NCBI GenBank assembly: GCA_013399015.1
Contig: VWZX01005696.1
Span: 47,273-111,272 of the forward strand
Direction of reading: 5' to 3'
Source: Galbula dea
Lineage: Eukaryota > Chordata > Aves > Piciformes > Galbulidae
Length of the DNA stretch: 64,000 nt
Part shown: piece after piece, positions 25,266 to 36,556 of the stretch
Position numbering within the stretch: the stretch's first letter is position 1
How the letters are laid out: each line of letters starts with the position of its first letter
Position numbers and translations under genes: made by a program
The notes under the pieces: model-generated
Told to the model about the DNA's origin: nothing
What the model saw: only the letters and a program-made list of their open reading frames with translations
The model's database searches: none

Positions 25266-26370
25266 CCTTCAAAACTAAACTGAGGAAGTGTGGTCTGGAT
25301 GTTTGGGTAGTGAGATGGATTGTGAAATGGTTGAAGGACAGAAGTCAGAAAGTTATGGTCAATGGGATGGAGTCTAGTTGGAGGCTTCTGTCTAGTGGAA
25401 TCCCTCAGGGGTCAGTACTGGGACCAGTACTTTTCAGTCTATTCATTAACAACCTGGATGAGGGAACAGAGTGCGCTGTCAGCAAGTTTGCTGATGACAC
25501 TAAACTGGGTGGAGCGGCTGGCACACCACAGGGTTGTGCTGCCATTCAGCGAGACTTAGACAGGCTGGAGAGTTGGGCAGGGAGAAACTGAATGAAATTC
25601 AACAAGGGCAAGTGTCGAGTCTTGCATCTGGGAAAGAACAACTCCACCTATGAGTATAGGTTGGGGACTGACTTGCTGGAGAGCAGTGAAGGGGAGAGGG
25701 ATGTGGGGGTCCTGGTAGATGGAAGGATGACCATGAGCCAGCAGCGTGCTCTTGTGGCCAGGGAGGGCCAATGGGATTCTGGGGTGGATTAGAAGGTGTG
25801 TGCCTAGTAGGTCAAGAGAGGCTCTTATCCCCCTTAACTCTACCCTGTTGAGGCTGCATCTGGAATATTGTGTCCAGTTCTGGGCCTGTCAGTTGAAGAA
25901 GGACAGGGAACTGCTAGAAAGAGTCCAGCGCAGAGCCACAAAGAAGATGAAGGGGTTGGAACATCTTCTTTTTGAGGAAAGGCTGAGAGAGTTTTGTCTC
26001 TTCTGGTTGGAGAAGAGGAGACTAAGGGGTGACCTAATTGTATTTTATAAATATGTGAAGAGTGAGTGTCAGGGTGATGGGGTCAGGCTCATCTCGGTGA
26101 GGCCCAGTGACAAGACAAGAGGCAATGGTTGTAAGCTGAAGCATAGGAGGTTCCATGTGAATACGTGTAGTAATCTTTTCCCAGTTCAGGTGCCAGAGCA
26201 CTGGAACAGACTGCCCAGAGAGGTTGTGGAGTCTCCTTCTATGGAGGTATTCAAAACCAGTCTGGATGCACTTCTGTGTGACCTGTTCTAGGGAATCCTG
26301 CTGTGGTGGGGGTTGGACTAGGTGATCTTTCAAGGTCCCTTCCAACTCCTGACATTCTGTGATTCTGTGA
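25266..26370 (+). mobile_element. CR1 LINE, 5'-truncated, RT C-terminal half to 3' end
   Basis: CR1 begins near CTTCAAAACTAAACTGAGG and ends with the tail CATTCTGTGATTCTGTGA at 26370. It covers the RT palm (GSVLGPVLFSLFINNLDEGT, then FADD at 25487-25498, catalytic aspartates intact), the thumb and C-terminal region (LEYCVQFWA, GLEHLLFEERLREF) and the 3' UTR. Coding is split over several frames. ATG positions in it are not starts of real proteins. Confidence 0.95.
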
Positions 26371-26459
26371 AAAAATACTGCTGTGATTTTTAATTAGGAG
26401 CAAACTCATATTTTTGCAAGTTTCATTTTCAAATACCTGGATAATTTAAGCTAATATTC

Positions 26460-27037
26460 TGTGATGGTTTGGCCCAGGCCTTTTTGCTGGTAACCAGCTT
26501 GTAAACAGGAAAGTGGTCATGTTCCCAGTATTCCATACGATTTTTACGTAATTCAGGGTATAAAGAAGAGGGAGAAGCCTTCGCTCTCTTCCCTTCCAGT
26601 GGATCCTAGGATGAAGATTCTCTACTGTTGGTCTCACCCGTGCAGACAAGTGGGGTCTTGTAGGCCTTAGGAGGCAGAGGTTGTTGACGGTTGGTCAGTG
26701 CAGCTCTGCTACCTCAAGGAGAGCTGTAAGATTTTATTCTATTAGTTCTATCCTGGGTTTTGAGTGTACATACCTGTTTTAGTTTCCCTTTTGTTTTTTT
26801 CCCTTTCCCCTTGGGGGGTGTTTGGGGGTTCCCTCTGCTGTGTACATAGTATTTTAATTGTATATAACTGCTATATATTTTAAAAATACATATACTCTTG
26901 ATATAATTCGGTTTGTCTTGGGCTCTTTAGTTTTCTTGCAGTTTTTTTCTATTGCCCTGTGAGGGAGCGGGGTGGGGGGGGAAGGTTTTTGCTCTGAGTT
27001 TGGGCATTTGGTAGGGAGCCAGGTCCAAACCATCACA
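26460..27037 (+). mobile_element. Solo LTR with 13-bp perfect terminal inverted repeats
   Basis: It starts TGTGATGGTTTGG and ends CCAAACCATCACA, exact reverse complements over 13 bp. The flanks TATTC (26455-26459) and TAGTC (27038-27042) are a 5-bp duplication with one change. TATAAA lies at 26559-26564. T- and G-rich tracts follow. The TG...CA ends, promoter box and length (578 bp) favour an ERVL-type LTR, although the inverted ends are long for one. No coding capacity. Confidence 0.75.
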
Positions 27038-27042
27038 TAGTC

Positions 27043-28699
27043 TAAAAGGCAGGTTGAAGAACAAGAAACTAAAACTAAAAATTAGTTTGCAGAAGATACC
27101 TGGCATGGAAAACATAATATCAAATCGTTACAATTAAACAAAGGTATATAAGCAACTTAGTATTTATCAGCAGACAGTGTCAGGGAATTTTGGTATTAGA
27201 TACTCAACTGGACTGTTTGTAATATCATGTATGTTATGCCCTCTCCATTGTAATGCTCTAAAAATTGCAGAAGAGTGTAAAACTCCTTTGAGAACACATA
27301 CCAATGTTTAAACAGGTTATCAAACAACAACAACAAAACCAGTGATGCACTACTTAAATTAGAAACTGTTCTGTGTTTGCTCAGCATCCCTGATCCTCAT
27401 CAAGCAATAAATCAATTTGCAGCAGCTGTAGACAGCTATTTAAACACAAGGCCAGAAAAGCTTAATTGTTAAAGCACTGTTCAAAGCTGAAAGGCATACG
27501 AGGTTAGTATAAAAGGTCATATTAAATATTCACTTGTCTGAAACCAGCTGCATTCCAAGTATTAGGAAGCATCCTGCTCTCCTCTTAATTAAAAAAAAAC
27601 AGTCTGTGAGCTTTGAGCTTAGCATGGCTTAGTTTGCAGTTCTTCAGAAGACAGATAGAGACTGCCAGATGAAAAACTGAAAATCTAAATATTCGCCAAC
27701 TTGATTCTGTTTGGTTTACTTTGTCTGGCATGCAAAAAAACCCAAAAACCCCCCAAAACAAAACCTCACCAAAACCAGCTAAAAGCTGTTTGTTTTGAAA
27801 TTTGTAGTTTATTTTTACAAGTTGGCAAAGCATTCATTCAGATTTCAACTTTGTAAGAGACTGCTCCTTGTCAAAGTCAACAGCAAACTTGTGTTTCACT
27901 TGCACAGCAACTGAGTTGAATCCCTTTTTGGTCATCATTCTAGACATTGGAAGCCAGTGAATATAGTTTATTTGGCAATTATATAATAGAGTAAGTTTAA
28001 TAAACTATAACATTTATATTACTACTCCTAGACCTTTTCACCCTTCATCTTTGAAGAAATGTTGCTGTTAGACTAAGAAGTAACATTTGTTACTAGACTG
28101 GCTAGGTGTACAGGGTTAATCTTAATCTCCAGTATTCAGCATACTGTCACATAGCTAGGAGTCAGTGGCTGATATTTGACAGAAGAAAGCCTCTAATGAA
28201 CCTGTTCTTGACTGACTGCTGAGTATTTTTATGCTCAATTCATTTCTAGAATATGATGCATCTTGGCACCTCACAGAGCAGGACTCATTGTTTTGAGCCA
28301 TACACTGCTCAGAAAATAAGCCTCTGGTTTAGTCTACCTTGTAATTTATTACTTATGATAACCTCTTTGACACTTACCCAGAAAATATATAACACTGAAA
28401 TTGGTGGCAAGTAAGAAAGCAAAATGAGGAACCCTGCCTTGTTTGGGTTTTCAACATAGACAGAATATATTCTTCTAACTCTGGATCAGTGAAAATAAGG
28501 CATATCAACAACTCCCAAGACTAAGAATGGCAATTGCCTTACAGAAAAAAGAAACCATGACACAAGCACTATCAATGACAAAGATATTGTCCTCTAGTTA
28601 TTAGTCTTGTTTTATTAGTGGTAATGTTTACGTAAGTTCTCTATACAGCAGAGAACTTTTACCCCTTTAACATGTATTTCATTAATACAGGTAGTATGA
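27043..28699. other. Intergenic DNA without recognised features
   Basis: AT-rich, with stops in all frames. Short ORFs (60-82 codons) have no family resemblance. No repeat of the families seen elsewhere in the window was found. Confidence 0.6.
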
Positions 28700-28718
28700 G
28701 GACTCATAAGGGCCAGAA

Positions 28719-29288
28719 ATGCCACCAAGGCCAACCCATATCAAGCCAGTCGTCAAAACAGGCAATAGAAAGAAAACCAGAAGGGCTATTCTAGTAGGTG
28801 ACTCCCTACTGAGTGAAGCAGAGGGCCCGATATGCAGACCAAACCCACTTCATAGGGAGGTCTGCTGTCTCCCTGGTGCCCGGGTAAAGGATGCTGTATA
28901 TAAAATTCTTACCCTTGTGAATCCTGCAGATTATTACCTACTCCTGATCTTTCAGGTGGGTAGTGATGATGTAGAAATGAGAGGCTCGTGATCAGTTAAA
29001 AGAGATTTCAGGGCTTTGGAACAACTGGTAAAGGGATCAGGAGCTCAAGTGGTGTTCTCCTCCATCCCCTTAATGTCAGCTATGGATGAAAGAATACATA
29101 GTAAGAGTCAAGAGGTTAATTCGTGGTTCTGGGATGGGTGTCATGGAGAGGGCTTTGGGTTTTACAATCGTGGCTCGGCACACAAGGCATTAGAGCTGCA
29201 AACAGCAAACGGGGGGCACTTGTCCTGGAGGGGGAAAAAGATTCTGGGGCAGGAGTTGGCAGGGCTCATTGATAGGGCTTTAAACTAG
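28719..29288 (+). pseudogene. CR1 ORF1 remnant, SGNH/GDSL esterase-like
   Basis: In CR1, ORF1 encodes a nucleic-acid-binding protein with an esterase (SGNH hydrolase) domain. Here one frame runs 190 codons with a single stop (TGA at 28989-28991). Visible parts: AILVGDSLL at residues about 24-32, with the GDS nucleophile box intact; CCLPGARVKD; LLLIFQVGSDDV; then, after the stop, VKRDFRALEQLVKGSGAQVV and ELAGLIDRALN ahead of the TAG. The C-terminal catalytic DxxH site is altered to NGGH, losing the acid. The stop sits where family members have an Arg codon (CGA or similar), so CpG decay is a likely cause. Confidence 0.8.
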
Positions 29289-29452
29289 GTTTGATGGGGG
29301 AGGGGGTTAGGAATGTTATGCTTGCTTGTGGCAAACAGTGGGGCAGCACACCAGGGGTAGAAGGTTGGAACACTACTAAGAGCTATCAAGATGATTCCCT
29401 GAGGCAAGCCAGAGATGATGAACCATGACGCCCCAAGGACATCAAGCTGGAG

Positions 29453-29815
29453 TTGCCTAAGAAGATGACATGTCCAGCCCAACTGAAGTGCCTCTATGCA
29501 AATGCACGCAGTTTGGGCAACAAACAGGATGAACTGAGGGCCATTGTGTTGCTGGAGAGACATGACATTGTGGCGGTTACAGAAACCTGGTGGGATGATT
29601 CTCATGAGTGGAGTGTAGGAATAGATGGGTACAAGCTTTTTAGGAGGGATAGCAGGGGAGGAGGGGAGGAGGTGTTGCCCTCTACATCAGTCACCAGCTG
29701 GAGTCCATGGAACTCCACCTGGGGAAGGATGATGACCTGGTTGAGATCTTATGGGTTAGGATTAAAGGGAGGACAGGTGTAGGGAATGTTACAGTCAGGG
29801 TCTGCTACAGGCCAC
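29453..29815 (+). pseudogene. CR1 ORF2 endonuclease, N-terminal fragment (frameshifted, truncated)
   Basis: The AP-type endonuclease of CR1 nicks target DNA for retrotransposition. The fragment shows LKCLYANARSLGNKQDEL, VAVTETWWDDSHEW and GYKLFRRDSRGGG, including the catalytic-region TETWWD motif. Reading is lost in the G-rich stretch after RGGG (about 29665), where family members continue as GVALY. It then ends at the internal deletion. Confidence 0.8.
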
Positions 29816-30143
29816 CTCAAAACCAGTCTGGATGAGCTTCTGTGCGACATGGTCTAGGGAATCCTGCTGTGGCAGGGGGTTTGGAACTAGATGATCTTTG
29901 AGGTCCCTTCCAACTCTGAGAATCCTATGATCCTATAACTGATGAATTTTAGAGTAGACCTATCCAAAGGAAGCCCTCATATAGCTAAGGTGCCTTAGTT
30001 AGTACCTTTTTCTAATCTTCAGTGGTGTACGATCATAAATGTTTATGGCAAAAATAATTTCATCACATTCACATTAGCCAGCTCTCTCCAAAAATATTTT
30101 TGCTGTGTTTACTATCAATTCTTTTTACTATAATAGAACATTT

Positions 30144-30480
30144 TCACAGAATCACAGAACGTTAGGAGTTGGAAGGGACCTCGAAAGTTCATTTAGTCCA
30201 ACCCCCCTGCCACAGCAGGATTCCCTAGAACAGGTCACACAGAAACGTGTCCAGACTGGTTTTGAATATCTCCAGAGAAGGAAACTCCCCAACCTCTCTG
30301 GGCAGTCTGTTCCAGTGCTCTGTCACCCTCACTGGGAAAAAGTTTTTACGTGTGTTCACATGGAATCTCCTATGCTTCAGCTTATAACCGTTGCCTCTTG
30401 TCCCTTCACTGGGCCTCACCTTGAAGAGCCTGACCCCATCCTCCTGATACACACCCTTCACATACTTAAAAGCATAGATG
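30144..30480 (-). mobile_element. CR1 LINE 3' fragment, 5'-truncated
   Basis: The 3' end is at 30144 (TCACAGAATCACAGAAC). It covers the 3' UTR and the last 80 or so codons of ORF2 (GVYQEDGVRLFKVRPSEGT, WNRLPREVGEFPSLEIFKTS) and stops abruptly at about 30480. The remaining 78-codon ORF is this C-terminal piece, without any catalytic motif. Confidence 0.93.
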
Positions 30481-30484
30481 TGGT

Positions 30485-31605
30485 TAGATCATGGAGCATA
30501 AGCTTCTTTTAAAAGAAGATACTGATGCACCACGCAGCAGAAGTTAATAACCTCTGTCTAGAGGACGCAGGAATTACATTGTATTGTAAAGACAGAGGCT
30601 TTCTCACTCACCAAGGTTATAATCTGTTTAAACAGCAGCCGGTATTTGCTGTAACTAATACATATTTTACATAATCACACATTTATACAGCATAAACATA
30701 TACATTATAATTAGAGCTCAAATTGCAGCCATTTCAATAGTTTTCCTTCAGCAGTTAGAGCACTCAGCCCTTGCAACTACTTTTTTGCTTTTTTCCCTGA
30801 AAGCCTTACAATTTGCAATACTAGAAATGTCACAGATGACTAACTAGAGATAGTTATTGGCAATTGTGTTCACATATATTTATACACACACATTCACAAC
30901 ATAAAAGACCCAGACTAAAGACTGAGATCAAAACACTTCCAAAATAAAAAAAAGAATATGGAACCTTCACTCACATAAAATTTTCATCCTTCCAAGAAAA
31001 GAGTGGAAGAGGTCCCAGGTACTACTTGTACATGCACTGTTATGTGTGGCATATAATGCACAGTCCAGTCTCACTGCAAAAGCAGTATAGATTTACATTG
31101 GTCATATGTTCCAGATCTGGAGTCAGAATTACAATACACACTCTAGACAACTAGGTTTGTATTTCCCATGTGCTAGCAAGGACAGCCCTGTTCAAACCAG
31201 GCACTGAACCCTTCAGTTTGTGAGTACAGGCTTAAAATATTACAGAAATGAAAAACTTGGAATCATGATGTATGGAGCATAAGAATCAAGATGTACTTGC
31301 AGAACTGCCACAACAAGTAACGGTGGGTTTTTAAGTATATGTGTACATCTGCATTTTCTTGTTAAAAAATTGCAATTACCATATAAAAACTGCACTTAAT
31401 TCCCAAAGAGTAAAAATGTCTAACTTAATCCTCTTTTTCAGCAAGTGACATAAACAGCAATTTGCTTGAGAGATATTGAAGATAAAGCATATTATCAAAA
31501 TTCTTGTACTAGACAAATTTGCAACATGAAACCTCAAATTTCCACAAAATGCTAACTGTGAAAACAAATCTTCCTGATGTAAGACTTAGCTGTACTGAAG
31601 TGGTA
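30485..31605. other. Intergenic DNA without recognised features
   Basis: AT-rich, with stops in all frames. No transposon or gene similarity that I can see. Confidence 0.6.
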
Positions 31606-31884
31606 GTTCAATGCATGCACTATGGTAATAAACAGGAGGAGTTAGAAATCCATATGGGGTCAAGAGGTCAAGAGGTGTCAATCACAGAGACATGATGGGA
31701 CAACTCTCATGACTGGAATGTGGTCATGGGTGGCTGCGTCCTTTTCAGGAAAGACAGGTCAAGAAGGCGTGGTGGGGGAGTTGCTCTTTATGTGACAGAG
31801 CAACTGCAATGTGTTGAGATCTGTCCACGGGCAGATGAGGGGCAAGATGAGAGTTTGTGGGTGTGAATTAAGGGGCAGGCTAGT

Positions 31885-32436
31885 ATGGGTGATACTGTTG
31901 TGGCTGTCTATTACAGGCCACCTGATCAGGATGAGGATGCTAATGAGGCTTTCTCCAGGCAGCTGACAGTAGCTTCACAATCACAGGCCTTGGTTCTTAT
32001 GGGGGATATTAACTTCCCAGATATTTGCTGGAAAGCCTACTCAGCCAGCCATTCCCAGTCAAGGAGGTTCCTCCAGTGCATTGAGAATAACTTCTTGATG
32101 CAAAAGGTGGATGAGGCCACTAGGAGGGGAGTGCTGTTGGACCTGATACTCACTAACAAAGAGGGTGTGCTTGAAAAGGTAGACATTGAGGGCAACCTTA
32201 GCTGCAGTGATCATGAGATGGTAGAGTTCAGGATCTTGTGTGGTAGGAACAGAATACCTAGTCGGATCACAAGTCTGGATTTCAGTAGGGCCAACTTTGA
32301 TCTTTTCACAAAATTGCTAGGGGAAATCTCATGGGACAAGGTACTAGAAGGTAAAGTGGCCCAAGAGAGTTGGTTAGCATGCAAGGACAACTTCTTCCAA
32401 GCTCAAGATCAGAGCATCCAACACGTAGAAAATTGA
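31885..32436 (+). pseudogene. CR1 ORF2 endonuclease, C-terminal two thirds
   Basis: A 183-codon fragment of the AP-type endonuclease. The GDIN motif (residues 40-43, catalytic Asp and Asn) is intact, as is SDH (108-110, catalytic His). LLDLILTNKEG lies between them. A TGA-type break just upstream (WV-stop at about 31867) separates it from the N-terminal part, and a one-base loss near 32420 shifts the frame at its end. The enzyme is therefore not made whole. Confidence 0.88.
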
Positions 32437-32740
32437 GAAAGGGAACCAGGAAGCCCGCATGGTTAAATAGGGAAGTGCTGGGCAAACTGCAGTGGAAGAA
32501 GAGAGTGTACAGGTCATGGAAGGAGGGGCTAGCCATATGGGAAGAGTACGAGACTGTTGTCAGAGGTTGTAGGGAGGCAACTAGGAAAGCTAAGGCCTCT
32601 CTGGAATTAAACCTTGCAAGGGAGGTCAAGGACAATAGGAAGGGCTTCTTCAAATATCTTGCAGGAAAAATTAACATTAGAGGCAATGTAGGCCCCCTGC
32701 TGAATGAGGTGGGTGCCTTGGTGACAGATAATAGAGGAAC

Positions 32741-33197
32741 GTGGAGATACTGAATGCCTTCTTTGTCTCTGTCTATACTGTTAGAGAGTGCCTTCATAAG
32801 CCTCAGAGCCCTGAGCCCGCAGATGGTGTTGGGATAATGGAGGAGTTTTCCTTGGTTGGTGAGGATTGGGTTAGGGAGCAGCTAAGCCATCTGGACATCC
32901 AGAAATCCTTGGGACCTGATGGGATGCACCCGCAGGTGTTCAGGGAGGTGGCAGAAGTCATTGTCAGGCCCCTCTCCATCATCTTTAGTAAGACCTGGGG
33001 AACAGGAGAGGTGCCTGGTCATTGGAGGAAGGCAAACGTCTCTCCAGTCTTCCAAAAAGGGCAAGAAGGAGGAGCTGGGTAACTATAGACCAGCCAGCCT
33101 CACCTCCATCCCTCGAAAGGTGATGGAACACTTTATCCTCGACTCCGTGTCTAGGCATATCAAGGATAAGGGGGTCATTGGGAGCAGTCAGCATTAG
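32741..33197 (+). pseudogene. CR1 reverse transcriptase, fingers region (frameshifted)
   Basis: Two overlapping frames carry the RT N-terminal motifs: AFFVSVYTVREC, QKSLGPDGMHPQVF, PLSIIFSKTW, HWRKANVSPVFQKG, and after a frame change near 33060 GNYRPASLTSIPRKVMEHFI. In CR1 this part forms the template-binding fingers. It ends at a TAG in the HGFTKG motif. Confidence 0.85.
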
Positions 33198-33312
33198 TTT
33201 ACTAAGGGGAAGTCATGTTTGACTAACCTGATAGCATTTTATGAGGTCATAAGTGGGTGGATAGATGAGGGTAGAGCAGTGGATGTGGTTTATCTTGATT
33301 TAAGTAAAGAAC

Positions 33313-33639
33313 ATGCTTGAAACTAAACTGAGGAAGTGTGGTCTGGCTGATTGGGTGGTGAGGTGGATTGTGAACTGGTTGAAGGACAGAAGTCAGAGAG
33401 TCGTGGTCAATAGGATGGAGTCTAGTTGGAGGCCTGTGTCTAGAGGAGTCTCTCCCGGGTTGGTACTTGGACCAGTATTTTTCAATCTGTTCATTGACAA
33501 CCTGGATGAGGGAACAGAGTGTGCTGTCAGCAAGTTTGCTGCAGACACTAAACTGGGTAGAGTGGCTGACACACCGGAGGGTTGTGCTGCCATTCAGCGT
33601 GACTTAGACAGGCTGGAGAGTTGGGCAGAGAAAAACTAA
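33313..33639 (+). pseudogene. CR1 reverse transcriptase palm with catalytic Asp replaced (FAAD)
   Basis: A 108-codon piece: TKLRKCGLADWVVRWIVNWL, GLVLGPVFFNLFIDNLDEGT, then KFAADTKLG. The first of the two metal-binding aspartates of the F/YxDD box is Ala (codon GCA at 33541-33543, GAT in the copies at 25493 and 38689). PQGSVLGP is also worn to SPGLVLGP. Enzyme activity would not be expected from this copy, even apart from its frame breaks. Confidence 0.9.
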
Positions 33640-34402
33640 ATAACATTCAACAAGGAACGTGTCAAGCTTTGCACCTGGGCAAGACCAACCCCATGTATGA
33701 GTATAGGTTGGGGACTGACCTGTTGGAGAGCAGTGAAGGGAAAAGGGACCTGGGGGTCTTGGTGGATAGAAGGATGTCCATGAGCCAGCCATGTGCTCTT
33801 GTGGCCAGGAGGGCCAATGGGATTCTGGGGTGCATTAGAAGGGGTGTGGCTAATAGGTGGAGAAATGTTCTTCTCCCCCTTTACTCTACCCTGGTGAGGC
33901 TGCATCTGGAATATTGTGTCCAGTTCTGGGCCCCTAAGTTGAAGAAGGATAGGGAACTGCTGGAAAGAGTCCAGCCCAGAGCCACCAAGATGATGACAGG
34001 GGTGGAACATCTTCTTTATGAAGAAAGGCTGAGGGAGCTGGGTCTCTTTAGCTTGGAGAAGAGGAGACTAAGGGGTGACCTCATCTAAGCTTTTAAATAT
34101 GTGAGGGGTGTGTGTCAGGCTTTTCTCAGTGAAGCCTAGTAACAAGACAAGGGGCAATGTTTGTAAGCTGAAGCATAGGAGGTGCTATGTGATTACAAGA
34201 AATTTTTTTCCCGTTGAGGGTGACAGAGTACTGGAAGAGACTTCCCAGAGAGGTTGTGGACTCTCCTCCTCTGGAGATATTCAAGAGCCATCTGGATATG
34301 CTTCTGTGTGACATGTTCTAGGGAATCCTGCTCTGGAAGGGGGTTTGGACTAGATGATCTTTCACAGTAACTTCCAGCTCCTAACATTTTGTTATTCTGT
34401 GA

Positions 34403-36509
34403 CTTCTAAATGATTCAAATAATCTTCAATTTGTTAAAAGCTCTTGTACTACTTCTCCTTTCTAAACCTGTATTCTTCTCTCTGGATGTGTACATAAATA
34501 TGCTGAAAGCCGTTACTTTGTTACTCAGCTCTCTTTAGAAATTGATACTATCTGTTAGTTTTTATTCTTGTCTCGAAAATAAATTATTTCAATTGGTGTC
34601 AATGTGAAACTATTGAAAAAATTTGCTATTTGCATATTTCAGTTTATTCAGAGTAAAGCTGCTTGATACATTTGTAATGAGTTCCGTACTCCTGTTCTAA
34701 TTCCTTTTACTTCACTAAACAGATCAGTTTGTAATTTATCTCCATCAGTAAATTTTTATATTTTGTTGTTATCACTTCCTACATTTCTTTCTCTAACTTC
34801 CATCCTCATGGTCACCACTCCAACAGTGTAGTTTTTGGTTTGGGAAAGAAAGATATAGGAACACACCTGAGGTTTTGTTTAAAAAACAACTGCAAACTAG
34901 ATGAGAAAACTCTCTTCTGAAACCAAACCTGTAATTACATTTTAGTATCACAACTTTCACAAGCAATATTGTTGTTGTAGTCTGTTTCTAATGTAGTTTT
35001 TCAGCTAGTGTAGACATCATTAAATAAATCAGGTACATTGCTAGTGAAGTGCTGAAACACTAGTAGCAGCTCAAGGACTTCACTGTGGAAGAAGAGACTG
35101 GCATTCACAAACAAAATTGATAATGAATTTTCAACAGTGAGCATTCAATGAGTGTAATATAGAAAGCACTGCCTGGCCAGGTCTCCATTTGATATCCAGA
35201 TAAAGCTTTTTGACAGAAACAATCTCACCTGTACCAGCATTAGGCATTTCTTACGGACTGGTTACTTAACAAACATATTCAATCATAATTAGATGCCACC
35301 TTCCTGGACTCAAGCGTCCTGTCCTGATCAAACCTCGTTTTCCACAGAAAGCCAGAGCCACCATGAGGGAGGAAAGGCAGCATACAGTCCTGCCGTGCTG
35401 GCAGTTGCCCGTTTGCCCCTGGGTCAGGCTCCGCCTGCGAACAATGGTACCGTGCGCCGGTAAATCGCAGAGGGATTTGCTGACCCCGTCCTGGCCAGCA
35501 GGTTGCCATTTTTTGACATCCTGCGACCTCTAGTGAGAATCAAGGGTGGCCGGGCAGCACCCCCTGCTCCGGGGCGGAGGGGGCGGCAGGCTCCTGCCGG
35601 CTCCTTCCAAGTCACAGGCAAAACACGCCTCTGGGGATTTCATTGTGCCCCATTAACTGACTGACAGGCTGCTATGAAAACATAATAATGCTTTGCCTGT
35701 GGCTGCTTTGAAACAATATGTCGATTGTATTGCAGCTTCACAAAAAGCTGCTGTTTGTGTAAACTCGCACGGGAAAGGAGGGAGAGGTGCGAGAAAGCAG
35801 CTATCTTCTGCAAACTGCCAAAAAAGGAAACGAAATTGCTGGCTACACTTCAGTGATCTTCTCTACTTAACTATGTGCATGTAAGGCCTAAGCCTTCGCA
35901 AATAGCGATCAGTACGAAAACAATATTTGTTTGCCTACTGACATTAGGAAAACATTGGTGAGAAGTTAATCTCACAGCATTCAAAATTGCAAGCTAAGCT
36001 TTTTTGCTATTGTATTCGTGGTCAGATTCACCAGAACATTAGAGCTCAAAACAGTGATTGATTCTGTTCTAAACATTGCTGAATTAAAAGCTGAAAATGT
36101 AAACCTGCAATTATTGACAAAGAAAGGGTATTTCTTCCCTTCTTCCTTCAGTTCCCTCAACTAAGATCAACTTGAGATTCATATGTATACATCAGAATGT
36201 GTTTGTATACACACATAATATTACATATAAAACTGTTTTATTCACTTAGTGTACACACATTTCTATGGCCAGACTTATGGTATGAAAGGGGCGAGTCTGC
36301 TGTTTTCATTCCTACAATTTATTAATAAAGCATGCAAATAATTCTACCTAATGCCAAAAATAAACTTACCAGAACTTTAATATTGTGATTGTCCAACACA
36401 AATGAAAACACACACTAACTAGTCTAAATAGTTCACTTTTTCAATAGAAATAGCTTGATAATCCGACTGGTAAAACAGTTATCTAGCAGATGAAAAGATT
36501 TCAGGTTAT
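34403..36509. other. Intergenic DNA containing a small CpG-rich block
   Basis: AT-rich except for the block at about 35320-35640, listed separately. Short ORFs have no recognisable domain. Confidence 0.55.
35320..35640. promoter_or_regulatory. Small isolated CpG-rich block, possible distal promoter or enhancer
   Basis: I count about 18 CpGs in roughly 330 bp, in a setting where CpG is otherwise scarce outside the TLL1 island and young repeats. GC boxes stand together at about 35571-35590 (GGGGCGGAGGGGGCGG). It matches none of the CR1 or LTR families in this window. High CpG survival suggests unmethylated, probably functional DNA about 20 kb upstream of TLL1. An unrecognised GC-rich repeat is the main alternative. 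Confidence 0.4.
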
Positions 36510-36556
36510 GACTAGATGATCTTTCGAGGTCCCTTCCAACTCCTGACATGCTGTGA
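36510..36556 (+). mobile_element. CR1 3'-end fragment, about 47 bp
   Basis: The sequence ACTAGATGATCTTTCGAGG, CCCTTCCAACTCCTGACAT, GCTGTGA is the last part of the CR1 3' UTR, plus strand. An extremely short 5'-truncated insertion. Confidence 0.88.

Larger units (their letters stand above)
28700..29938 (+). mobile_element. CR1 LINE with ORF1 and endonuclease start, internally deleted to the 3' end
   Basis: Unlike the other copies, this one keeps ORF1 (28719-29288) and the start of ORF2 (about 29453-29815). At about 29815 the sequence jumps from the endonuclease segment GTCTGCTACAGGCCACCT straight into the 3' end (AAAACCAGTCTGGATGAGCT), losing the rest of the endonuclease and all of the RT, roughly 2.4 kb by comparison with the copy at 31609-34402. 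The 3' tail is AATCCTATGATCCTAT, different from the TGTGATTCTGTGA tail of most copies here. The 5' limit is uncertain. Confidence 0.85.
31609..34402 (+). mobile_element. CR1 LINE, 2.8 kb, endonuclease to 3' end
   Basis: One of the two longest copies. It starts inside the endonuclease (GNKQEELEIHMG, ITETWWDNSHDW) and runs through the connector, RT and C-terminal region to a CATTTTGTTATTCTGTGA tail. Breaks: a frameshift near 32420, a stop at about 33195 (QH-stop-FTKG where relatives have QHGFTKG), a deletion of about 25 bp near 33305 removing FDTVSHSI, and further indels. The RT catalytic box reads FAAD instead of FADD (33535-33546). It is about 95% identical at protein level to 48006-50781 over the endonuclease, so both insertions are young. 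Confidence 0.96.
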
